Below, piece by piece: positions 17,332 through 23,605 of a DNA stretch of 28,966 nt. A program made the translations under genes and the position numbers. A model generated the notes under the pieces. That model saw only the letters and a list, made by a program, of their open reading frames with translations, did no database searches and had not been told where the DNA came from. Where the stretch lies: positions 1 through 28,966 of the IMG/VR virus record IMGVR_UViG_3300021962_000479; one strand, given 5' to 3'. The DNA is from a virus. How positions within the stretch are numbered: position 1 is the stretch's first letter; each line of letters starts with the position of its first letter.

Positions 17332-18504
17332 ATGAAAATATGCGAGGCAGAAGGCTGTAATCAGTCTTTTGAGCCAAATACGGCAAATCAGAAATACGCA
17401 GACCCGAGTTGTAGAAAGAGTATCGATTCTCTGGGTTTGTGCAAGTATAGAAAAGAAAATGGAATGATAGAACTACCAGAAGACCCTCTGACAAATCAGA
17501 AGATCATGTCAGAATCAGAACTTAAAGTAAGTTATACAAAACTCATTCAGGAATATGAAAAACTGAAGTCAAAAGAAGATCATCTTGCAGATGCTGTTTA
17601 CAGGGCTGTTAAAGATACTATTAATACTTCAAATTTAAAACATACACCAGTTGTCAAACCTACTTCTGATAAAAGAAAAGGCGGAGAAGAGGTTGCTGTG
17701 GCTGTCCTCGCTGACTGGCAGTTAGCAAAGATTACGCCAGATTATAATTCACTTGTTTGTGAGGAAAGAATTGATCGCTACGCAGACAAAGTAATTCAAC
17801 TAACAAATATCCAACGTCAGGATCATCCTGTCAAACATGTGCATATTTGGTGTCTTGGAGACATTGTTGAAGGTGAACTTATATTCCCTGGTCAATCTTT
17901 CTTGATTGATGGTGGTCTTTATCGTCAGATTACTGTTGATGGACCAAGAATTATGAAGAACTTTATCACCAAGATGCTTGAGAATTTTGAAACAGTAACA
18001 TTCGTTGGAGTTATTGGTAATCATGGTGCAATTGGTGGAAGAGGAAGAAGAGATCATGATCCTGAAACTAATGCTGACAGAATGCTTTACAGGATCATGC
18101 AGCTTGTGTTTGAAAAAGAAAAGAGAATCAAGTTTATCATTCCAGATGGTCGCGGTGAAAGAAATTGGTATGGGATTGATACAATTGGAAACTACAAGTC
18201 ACTCCTGATTCACGGAGACCAATTTGGCAGTCTTTCAACATTCTATTCTTTCCAGAAGAAAGTTTATGGCTGGAAAGTTGGGGCTATTCAGGAACATTTT
18301 GATGATGTTTATTGTGGTCACTTCCACACACCTACTAAGATGACATTCAATACTGTTCAGTTTAGAATTTCAGGTAGCCCAGAATCTACAAACACTTATG
18401 CAATGGAGAGCCTTGCTGCTGTAGGCAGGCCTTCACAGCCTTTGATGTTTGTTCATCCCGAAAAAGGGATTGTCACAGCAGAATATAACTGCTGGCTTGA
18501 CTAG
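17332..18504 (+). CDS. Calcineurin-like metallophosphoesterase with an N-terminal Cys motif
   Basis: A 390-residue protein using ATG 17332, chosen because AAGGAG lies five bases upstream; the frame is open further back to 17239 but that would overlap the HNH gene and has no ribosome-binding site. Metallophosphoesterase motifs appear in order: VLADWQ (the D-x-H motif with Gln in place of His), LGDIVEG, GNHG, HGDQ and GHFH. These bind two metals in family members acting on phosphoesters such as nucleic acids or cyclic nucleotides. The N-terminal part has CEAEGC and later DPSCRK, resembling a four-Cys zinc finger that has lost one Cys (KYADPSC where KYC would be usual). Residues about 60-100 look coiled-coil. 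Substrate unknown; a role in DNA processing or host takeover is possible. Confidence 0.85.
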   Translation: MKICEAEGCNQSFEPNTANQKYADPSCRKSIDSLGLCKYRKENGMIELPEDPLTNQKIMSESELKVSYTKLIQEYEKLKSKEDHLADAVYRAVKDTINTSNLKHTPVVKPTSDKRKGGEEVAVAVLADWQLAKITPDYNSLVCEERIDRYADKVIQLTNIQRQDHPVKHVHIWCLGDIVEGELIFPGQSFLIDGGLYRQITVDGPRIMKNFITKMLENFETVTFVGVIGNHGAIGGRGRRDHDPETNADRMLYRIMQLVFEKEKRIKFIIPDGRGERNWYGIDTIGNYKSLLIHGDQFGSLSTFYSFQKKVYGWKVGAIQEHFDDVYCGHFHTPTKMTFNTVQFRISGSPESTNTYAMESLAAVGRPSQPLMFVHPEKGIVTAEYNCWLD

Positions 18505-18512
18505 GAGGAATA

Positions 18513-18710
18513 ATGGATAAGTTAATTAAAGATATTATTGAAAGAGCAATTTGGACAGCCGTTCAGACATTTGCTGCTGTTTATACCGTTGGAGGTATTG
18601 ATGAAGTGAAGTCTGCTGGTACTGCTGCTGTTGCTGCCGGAATTAGCGTTATCAAGGGTTTTGCTGCTACAAAAATTGGCGACCCAAAGAGCGCTTCAAC
18701 ATTGAAGTAA
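18513..18710 (+). CDS. Holin, r1t-like
   Basis: A 65-residue protein with two hydrophobic segments (about 12-30 and 34-53) and the ending KIGDPKSASTL, which matches the conserved tail (KxGDPxxASL) of r1t-type holins frequent in actinobacteriophages. Holins form lesions in the inner membrane to time lysis. AGGAGG (18503-18508), overlapping the phosphoesterase stop codon, stands four bases before ATG. No endolysin is encoded next to it or elsewhere in the window. Confidence 0.82.
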   Translation: MDKLIKDIIERAIWTAVQTFAAVYTVGGIDEVKSAGTAAVAAGISVIKGFAATKIGDPKSASTLK

Positions 18711-18730
18711 TCTAGTAGAAAGAATTACAG

Positions 18731-18937
18731 GTGAACTTTCGCTTTAAATGCAAAAGATGCGGAGGCTTAAAGTTTATTGGTGAGGAGTACTACGCATTTG
18801 GCATATATTACGTTGACGTAACGTGTGTCAAATGCGCAGACTCTAAAGATATTGCAGTATCTGAACTTAATAAACTTATAGATAAACTCAGTAAGAAAAA
18901 GGTAAAAAATGCTGAGCAAGAACATCGTTCTAAATAA
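18731..18937 (+). CDS. Small zinc-ribbon protein
   Basis: A 68-residue protein starting with GTG. It has KCKRCGG (residues 7-10 CxxC) and CVKCAD (second CxxC), separated by about 21 residues with aromatic strands (EEYYAFGIYYVDV), a typical zinc-ribbon layout. A Lys-rich helical tail follows. Small ribbons of this kind act in nucleic-acid or protein binding; no specific function can be given. The upstream AGAAAG is a weak ribosome-binding site. It overlaps the next gene by 29 bases. Confidence 0.65.
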   Translation: MNFRFKCKRCGGLKFIGEEYYAFGIYYVDVTCVKCADSKDIAVSELNKLIDKLSKKKVKNAEQEHRSK

Positions 18938-19346
18938 GTTTTATAAATATGCAGGTACGATTGTCAAGGTAAAAAAGTTTAGCAAAAGTCGTAATAAAAT
19001 TGTTGTTGAGCGCCTAGACAACGGCGAGCAAGTCTTGCTACCATATCAGCAGAATGAATTGCTTCTGTGTCGGATCTATACTGTTGGTGAAGTTGCCAAA
19101 ATTGTAGAGAGAAGACCAGATACTTTGCGTAAGTATGAAAAAAAAGGTCTTATAGCATCACCAAGTAAATTTGGTGATGTCTATAATGGATACAAAAACT
19201 GGAGATACTATGAGGAAAACGATGTGTATGAAATGGTTGAATTTTTCAACACTAGGGTTCCTGGTAGACCAGTTAAAGAAGAGAATGTCTCTTCTAAAAT
19301 AAAAACCTTATCACAAAAAGTCAAACTAACATTTGAAGGAAAATGA
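18909..19346 (+). CDS. MerR-type HTH regulator with an N-terminal beta domain
   Basis: A 145-residue protein. Residues about 56-112 have a MerR-like winged-helix pattern: YTVGEVAKIVERRPDTLRKY, KKGLI, then NWRYYEENDVYEMV, in which the helix-turn-helix, wing and second helix can be followed. Residues 1-50 (KYAGTIVKVKKF, NKIVVERLDNGEQVLLP) look like a small SH3-like beta barrel, which is unusual before a MerR head. There is no long dimerisation helix or ligand-binding Cys set. It is likely a phage transcription regulator or DNA-binding protein of the excisionase/MerR class. AAAAAGG stands six bases before ATG. A strong inverted repeat lies within its own wing codons. Confidence 0.7.
   Translation: MLSKNIVLNKFYKYAGTIVKVKKFSKSRNKIVVERLDNGEQVLLPYQQNELLLCRIYTVGEVAKIVERRPDTLRKYEKKGLIASPSKFGDVYNGYKNWRYYEENDVYEMVEFFNTRVPGRPVKEENVSSKIKTLSQKVKLTFEGK
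19150..19186 (+). repeat. 15-bp imperfect inverted repeat inside the MerR-type gene
   Basis: TTATAG CATCACCAA (19150-19164) pairs with TTGGTGATG T CTATAA (19171-19186) with the loop GTAAAT and a single unpaired T at 19180. It lies in coding sequence for the wing of the HTH domain. Possible readings are an operator for the encoded protein or an RNA hairpin. Chance is not excluded. Confidence 0.6.
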
Positions 19347-19558
19347 TGACAACTAAGAATAGTAACGAAGTAGAAATCTGGGCATCAGTTGGTATTACCA
19401 AAAATCTTGGTAATTACGAATCACTGAGACTTGATGCTGGTGCAAGAACAAAGGCTTCCTCTTTGGAAGATGAAGAAGCTTGGAAAAAACTCTGGGAATC
19501 GATTGATTCGCAGATTGAAGCCAAACTTCAGGAACTTGACGGTGAAATTCAAAAGTAA
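19343..19558 (+). CDS. Small protein of unknown function
   Basis: A 71-residue acidic protein overlapping the previous stop (ATGA). AAGGA lies two bases before ATG 19343; the in-frame ATG at 19346 gives a better spacing and may be the actual start. Motifs that look conserved are EIWASVGITKNLGNYESL and LDAGAR, followed by an acidic helix (LEDEEAWKKLWESIDSQIEAKLQ, seen as an amphipathic helix). I do not recognise the family. The neighbours on both sides have regulatory folds, so a role in gene control or replication entry is possible but only by context. Confidence 0.6.
   Translation: MMTTKNSNEVEIWASVGITKNLGNYESLRLDAGARTKASSLEDEEAWKKLWESIDSQIEAKLQELDGEIQK
19392..19417 (+). repeat. Second look-alike inverted repeat with a single-T bulge
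   Basis: GTATTACCAA (19392-19401) pairs with TTGGTAAT T AC (19407-19417), loop AAATC, one T unpaired. The architecture (CCAA, 5-6-base loop, TTGG, then a single bulged T on the 3' arm) matches the hairpin at 19150-19186, about 240 bases upstream. Confidence 0.5.
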
Positions 19559-19841
19559 CTGGAAAGATTTCGCGCTCTGCTCGTCTAGTCATCCTACAAA
19601 TTATTGGTTCTCTTCTAAGAAAGAAGATATTGATATTGCAAAGTCTATTTGTGCAAAATGCACAGTAAGACTTGAATGCTTTTTTACAGCATGGGATAAT
19701 GACAGCCATTATGGTGTGTACGGCGGTGTCAGCGAATACGAATATCTTCTGTTAACATGGAAGGAGGCAAAAAGTGAGTCAGAAGATAACAGGGACAGAA
19801 CTGATAAATGTCTTCAAAAAATGTTGCGACACATCGCATAA
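19542..19841 (+). CDS. WhiB-like Fe-S transcription factor
   Basis: A 99-residue protein from GTG 19542, chosen because AGGA stands eight bases upstream; an ATG at 19431 in the same frame would lie inside the previous gene. The four WhiB cysteines are present: Cys13, then C-x2-C-x5-C at Cys37, Cys40, Cys46 (ICAKCTVRLEC), followed by GVYGG (58-62), the form of the GVWGG turn. The family binds a [4Fe-4S] cluster and the housekeeping sigma factor, and is an actinobacterial hallmark. Phage copies such as WhiB of TM4 interfere with host WhiB regulation and septation. The tail beyond residue 75 is charged and overlaps the next gene by 68 bases. Confidence 0.85.
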   Translation: MKFKSNWKDFALCSSSHPTNYWFSSKKEDIDIAKSICAKCTVRLECFFTAWDNDSHYGVYGGVSEYEYLLLTWKEAKSESEDNRDRTDKCLQKMLRHIA

Positions 19842-20085
19842 ATTATTTATACCAGACTCACCTCGTCAAGAATCTGTTGCAGATGCTCTTGTAGAACACT
19901 ACAATGCAGATATCATTACACAAGCAGTAAAGAGATATGTTGCCAGCAAACCTGGCCCTTTTCTTGTATTTGATTTTGCTGTTGATTCAAGGACATACGT
20001 TGAGATAGTGAAAAAAGAGCAAGCATCAGTTAATAAATTTAAAGATATCGTACAGGAAACAAAGAAGAGATTGGCTGAGGAATGA
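19774..20085 (+). CDS. Candidate helicase loader / replisome organiser
   Basis: A 103-residue protein with GTG start and a full AAGGAGG (19761-19767) six bases upstream, which fixes the start inside the WhiB gene. It is helical: PRQESVADALVEHYN, DIITQAVKRYVA, KPGPFLVFDFAVD, then a Lys-rich end. Its size and its place directly before, and overlapping (ATGA), the DnaB-type helicase recall loader proteins such as SPP1 G39P, which deliver the helicase to origin complexes. No nucleotide-binding motif is present. The function is inferred from context only. Confidence 0.5.
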   Translation: MSQKITGTELINVFKKCCDTSHKLFIPDSPRQESVADALVEHYNADIITQAVKRYVASKPGPFLVFDFAVDSRTYVEIVKKEQASVNKFKDIVQETKKRLAEE

Positions 20086-21299
20086 ACTACGAAGTAAGGC
20101 TTTTGAACTCTATTATTGATAGCGGTTCATATGTAGAAGCCGTTAACGGTGGTGCTGAAAATGTATTCATAGAACACCGTGATATATGGAACTTCATTGT
20201 GTCTCACTATGATTCACACTCAAAAGTTCCATCCAAGGAAACTGTAAAGCAACACCATCCAGAATTTGAGTTTCTTTCTACACCAGAGCCTATTGGCTAT
20301 TATCTAGATGAGGCAAAGAAAGAATCACTTTCTTATCAAACAAGAGTTATCGTATCAAAAGCCAATTCTCTACTTAATGAAATTGGTCCAAAAGATGCTC
20401 TTAACTTCTTGATGGAAAATACATCAAGGCTTTATAAGTATTCAAGCAACTTAAAAGATACAGATCTTGTCGGTGAATGGAAAGACCGTTTTGTAGATCT
20501 TCAAGAAAGATCTCTACGAGATAAAAATGAATTGCAAGGAATTCCTAGCGGTATCAAGGTAATTGATAAATCATTTGGCGGTTGGCAACCGGGAGACTTT
20601 GTTGTTCTACTTGGCTGGACTGGCGTTGGTAAATCATTCATTGCCAGACTCTTTGCAGTTAACGCTTGGAAGGCTGGCTACAGACCTTTGATTATCTCTC
20701 TTGAGATGAATAAGTTACAGGAAGGACAGCGCCTTGATACCCTGCTTAATAACGGCGAGGGGCATTTTACAAATACAGACTTGGTAAGAGCCAACCCCGC
20801 TGTTGTAAAAAGTTATGAGTCATGGGCTGAAAGAACTTTTGCAGGTAAACATTCAATTCATCTTGTTACATCTGAGGGTCTTGAAACTGCTGACCAAAAC
20901 ATGGTTCAGGCAAAGATTGACCAATATCATCCAGACCTAGTGATTCTTGATTATCATGGCTTATTTGATGATGCAAGCGGTGCTAGAAATGAAACAGAAA
21001 AAGCAAAGAACCTTTCGAAAGCTTTTAAGCGTATGGCTGTTAAAAATGGTGTTCCCATCATTGACGTAGCAGCAGTAACGATGAGTGAAGGTCATTCTGA
21101 AAGACCGCCCGAACTTGAAGAGGTTGCTTGGAGTAAGCAGTTGGCTTACGATGCCGACTTAGTGCTTGCTATTCACCGTGAATATAACTCTGATTTATTT
21201 CAGGTTGTATCTAGAAAAGTTAGAAGATCTACACAATTCGGTTTCTACTTAAGGTGGAATCTTGAGACAGGAAAGTGGTCAGAAGAATGGGACATCTAA
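20082..21299 (+). CDS. dnaB: DnaB-type replicative helicase
   Basis: A 405-residue protein with a DnaB/RecA-type core: GGWQPGDFVVLLGWTGVGKS with Walker A at residues 178-185, ISLEM (about 205-209), Walker B VILDY at 287-291, and a C-terminal KVRRS/GFYLRWN segment. The N-terminal domain (1-145) is shorter and more divergent than in cellular DnaB but helical. The hexamer unwinds DNA ahead of the fork and normally recruits primase. It sits in a run loader, helicase, small protein, primase. The ATG overlaps the previous stop (ATGA). Confidence 0.88.
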   Translation: MNYEVRLLNSIIDSGSYVEAVNGGAENVFIEHRDIWNFIVSHYDSHSKVPSKETVKQHHPEFEFLSTPEPIGYYLDEAKKESLSYQTRVIVSKANSLLNEIGPKDALNFLMENTSRLYKYSSNLKDTDLVGEWKDRFVDLQERSLRDKNELQGIPSGIKVIDKSFGGWQPGDFVVLLGWTGVGKSFIARLFAVNAWKAGYRPLIISLEMNKLQEGQRLDTLLNNGEGHFTNTDLVRANPAVVKSYESWAERTFAGKHSIHLVTSEGLETADQNMVQAKIDQYHPDLVILDYHGLFDDASGARNETEKAKNLSKAFKRMAVKNGVPIIDVAAVTMSEGHSERPPELEEVAWSKQLAYDADLVLAIHREYNSDLFQVVSRKVRRSTQFGFYLRWNLETGKWSEEWDI

Positions 21300-21472
21300 A
21301 AAGAAAATCAATTTCTGGGGAAGCAAAGGATATCGAAACTATTGTACGATTGAGACCTTGGATTGAAGATGAATCAAGGAAAATGTACGGAAGTTTTACC
21401 AAGACAGATTTGATTACAGATTATGATGCTAAAGCAGATATATTCAAGTTCAAACTTATATTTCATCAGTAA
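21287..21472 (+). CDS. Small protein of unknown function between helicase and primase
   Basis: About 61 residues from ATG 21287, which overlaps the helicase stop; AGGAAAG (21269-21275) is 11 bases upstream. A GTG at 21275 in the same frame would add four residues but has no ribosome-binding site. The sequence is basic then mixed (KDIETIVRLRPWIEDESRKMYG), likely helical. The frame is uninterrupted and its stop lies one base before the primase ATG, so it looks like a real operon member. No family recognised. Confidence 0.55.
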   Translation: MGHLKRKSISGEAKDIETIVRLRPWIEDESRKMYGSFTKTDLITDYDAKADIFKFKLIFHQ

Positions 21473-21473
21473 T

Positions 21474-22367
21474 ATGGAAGAAGAAATTCGTGAACTTTTT
21501 AATAGTCACGGTATAGAAATTTGCTCTGAAGCAGGCGATGAGTTAAATATCTATTGTCCTTTCCATAAAAATATCCACAGTCCAGCATTTTATGTAAACA
21601 AGAAAACTGGTTTGTGGCAATGCTTTAATCCATCTTGCGGAGAAAAGGGAAACTTTAGGAGGCTGTACCGACAGATTGCTGGCAAGCCTTACCATAAAGA
21701 TTCTAAACTAGATCCTGTTGCTCTATCTAAAGAAATTGATGCAGGTTTTCGTAAAAATGAGATTAAAGATGAACTTGATATTGATTCAATCTTTATTGAT
21801 TATTCAGATCATGAACAGTTTGGGAAAATGTCAACATTTACGTCTAGGGGCTTAAGTGTTGAGACAATGAAGTATTTTGAATTGGGTTTCTCTAAAGTTA
21901 AAAATAGAATTGTCATTCCAGTTAGAAATCATCATTATAAAGTAGTTGGTTTCATTGGTAGAGCAATTACAGCAGACCAAGAACCTAGATATTTATATAA
22001 TAAAGGCTTCAAGCGTGCCAATGTCTTATTTAACATTCAGAATGCAAAAGCATACCCATCATGTATAATTGTAGAAGGCAGTGTTGATGCAATGATGGTT
22101 CACCAAGCTGGTTTCCCAAATGTAGTGGCAACTCTTGGTGCTCAAGTATCAGAGTATCAAATTAAATTAATCAAAAAATATTTTGATGAGGTCATCATCT
22201 TTTCAGACAACGATGAGGCTGGAATGGCGATGGCTACTGCTATAATGAACTCTTGCCTAGGTAAAAAGATATCTGTGGCAAAAATCCCTGACGGTAAAAA
22301 AGACCCAGGGGAGATGAGTAAAGAAGAAATAACAAATTCAATTAACAACAAAACACAAACAATATAG
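21474..22367 (+). CDS. dnaG: DnaG-type primase
   Basis: A 297-residue protein. It begins at ATG 21474, one base after the previous stop; a longer reading from 21423 is open but overlaps coding sequence. A zinc-binding head has Cys28, His31, Cys50 and Cys55 (YCPFH then CFNPSC, with C-x4-C where cellular primases have C-x2-C). A TOPRIM domain has IVEGSVD (Glu201) and FSDNDEAG (Asp245, Asp247). It makes RNA primers for the lagging strand. It lacks the C-terminal helicase-binding domain of bacterial DnaG, giving about half the cellular length, as is common in phages. There is no clear ribosome-binding site, so coupling is likely. Confidence 0.88.
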   Translation: MEEEIRELFNSHGIEICSEAGDELNIYCPFHKNIHSPAFYVNKKTGLWQCFNPSCGEKGNFRRLYRQIAGKPYHKDSKLDPVALSKEIDAGFRKNEIKDELDIDSIFIDYSDHEQFGKMSTFTSRGLSVETMKYFELGFSKVKNRIVIPVRNHHYKVVGFIGRAITADQEPRYLYNKGFKRANVLFNIQNAKAYPSCIIVEGSVDAMMVHQAGFPNVVATLGAQVSEYQIKLIKKYFDEVIIFSDNDEAGMAMATAIMNSCLGKKISVAKIPDGKKDPGEMSKEEITNSINNKTQTI

Positions 22368-22375
22368 GAGATAAC

Positions 22376-23026
22376 ATGGCATTTCAATCAATTAAAACAT
22401 TAAAAGACTTAGAAAAGAACGTAGTTCAGGCACCAAAAAGCGGTGGTAATGCGGTTAAGAAGTATTTCAGCCTTTCTGCTGGAGATTCCTACCGTATTCG
22501 TTTCCGTCAGGAGTTGACTGAAGATTCAAAGTTCTACGACGAGAAACTGGGCACTGGAATTACTGTCCCAGTTATTACATCACCGATTAACTGGAAGTGG
22601 CGAGTTGCGTCAACTGCTGGACTTGAGAAGTTCAATTACCGTTGTTGGGCAACAGAGCAGTCTGTTACGGATAAGGGCTGGAGACCAAAGCCTCACTTGT
22701 TGATCAACATTGCTGTTGAGACAGAGCCGGGAACTTGGGAAGCCCGTGTCCTTGACACTACATTTAATCAGCGTCATATCGGTCTTTTGTTGATTGAATA
22801 CGCAAAGGAATTTGGAACAATTACAGATCGTTATTACAAGTATTCTCGTACTGGTACTGGTGCATCTGACACAAACTACAGCCTTATCCCTCTTGAAAAG
22901 GCTGAAATGCCCAAGACCATTGAAGAGCTTCCTCTTCATGATCTTGAGAGCATGTATTTGACTCTTCCTTATGAGAAGCAGCAAATTTTCTTGACTACTG
23001 GCGAACTTGCAAAAGACCAGTGGTGA
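22376..23026 (+). CDS. Candidate ssDNA-binding protein
   Basis: A 216-residue protein with AGGAG (22366-22370) overlapping the primase stop, five bases before ATG. The N-terminal half (KKYFSLSAGDSYRIRFRQEL) then CWATEQ and GWRPKPHLLINIAVE suggest an OB-like beta core with aromatic and basic residues suited to DNA contact, and the slot between primase and polymerase often holds the phage's SSB. There is no acidic C-terminal tail of the bacterial SSB kind, and I see no classic zinc site. A strong hairpin follows. The strong ribosome-binding site agrees with a protein needed in large amounts. Another replication accessory is possible. Confidence 0.55.
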   Translation: MAFQSIKTLKDLEKNVVQAPKSGGNAVKKYFSLSAGDSYRIRFRQELTEDSKFYDEKLGTGITVPVITSPINWKWRVASTAGLEKFNYRCWATEQSVTDKGWRPKPHLLINIAVETEPGTWEARVLDTTFNQRHIGLLLIEYAKEFGTITDRYYKYSRTGTGASDTNYSLIPLEKAEMPKTIEELPLHDLESMYLTLPYEKQQIFLTTGELAKDQW

Positions 23027-23036
23027 TTCTGTAAGC

Positions 23037-23064
23037 AAGGCGGGGGTGTAAAAACCCCCGCCTT
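23037..23064 (+). terminator. GC-rich 11-bp hairpin after the candidate SSB gene
   Basis: AAGGCGGGGGT (23037-23047) pairs perfectly with ACCCCCGCCTT (23054-23064), loop GTAAAA. It stands out as a GC block in AT-rich surroundings, in the 54-base gap between two genes. No T tract follows (the next bases are CTACTG), so it may act as a partial terminator, an mRNA 3'-stabiliser or a processing site. Confidence 0.65.
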
Positions 23065-23080
23065 CTACTGAAAGGTTCTA

Positions 23081-23605
23081 ATGACAAAACATAGACCGCT
23101 TGTTTTTAAACTAGATGGCGTTGTCAGAGACTTTGTTAAAAATTTAAATATCCAACTTGAGAAGCGCGATCTTATTAATTATGATTACGCTGACTGGTAC
23201 ATGTATAACAAGTACGACAAGAATTGTGATGAGATAGCAAATAATCCAATTTTTTGGAAAAATCTCCATCCATTTGATGACGCTTGGTATCAAATAAATT
23301 ACTACTTCAATCAGTCGGTACCAGTTTTTATTCTATCCGATGGATACAATATTGAAAAAGATGAACAATGGCTAGATTCTTGGAGAATTCAATACGATAA
23401 AGTCATATCTACTAGATATGATTACATTGATGAATTAAAACAAATAAATCCGAGCCTAATTATTCATGACATTCCAGATAAGATAAATCTCTACCGCTCA
23501 GAAGGTCTTAATGGAATATTGCGGAGAGCATGGTACAATCGCGATAAAAGAGACAGTATCCCCAATATCGGAAATTTCTTTGACATAAAGGTTATTAATG
23601 ACTGA
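23081..23605 (+). CDS. HAD / 5'-nucleotidase-like protein with a lost nucleophile
   Basis: A 174-residue protein with AAAGG five bases before ATG. It has the outline of phage 5'(3')-deoxyribonucleotidase-like HAD proteins: motif I LVFKLDGVVRDF (residues 7-18), motif II VFILSDGY (82-89) and motif IV-like LIIHDIPDK (126-134). In active enzymes motif I is D-x-D; here the first Asp, the nucleophile, is Lys10 while Asp12 remains. The protein could be a catalytically dead relative with a binding or structural role. It overlaps the polymerase gene by eight bases. Confidence 0.55.
   Translation: MTKHRPLVFKLDGVVRDFVKNLNIQLEKRDLINYDYADWYMYNKYDKNCDEIANNPIFWKNLHPFDDAWYQINYYFNQSVPVFILSDGYNIEKDEQWLDSWRIQYDKVISTRYDYIDELKQINPSLIIHDIPDKINLYRSEGLNGILRRAWYNRDKRDSIPNIGNFFDIKVIND

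Noticed and set aside
19239-19290. A PGRP sequence after the HTH domain as an AT-hook
   Set aside because: A single PGRP without flanking basic residues is too short to support the call.
19431-19541. Upstream extension of the WhiB-like gene
   Set aside because: It would overlap the 71-residue gene out of frame and reads as basic, non-family sequence; GTG 19542 has AGGA eight bases upstream.
21423-21473. Upstream extension of the primase
   Set aside because: It lies inside the preceding small gene and adds no family sequence; ATG 21474 starts just before the zinc-binding head.
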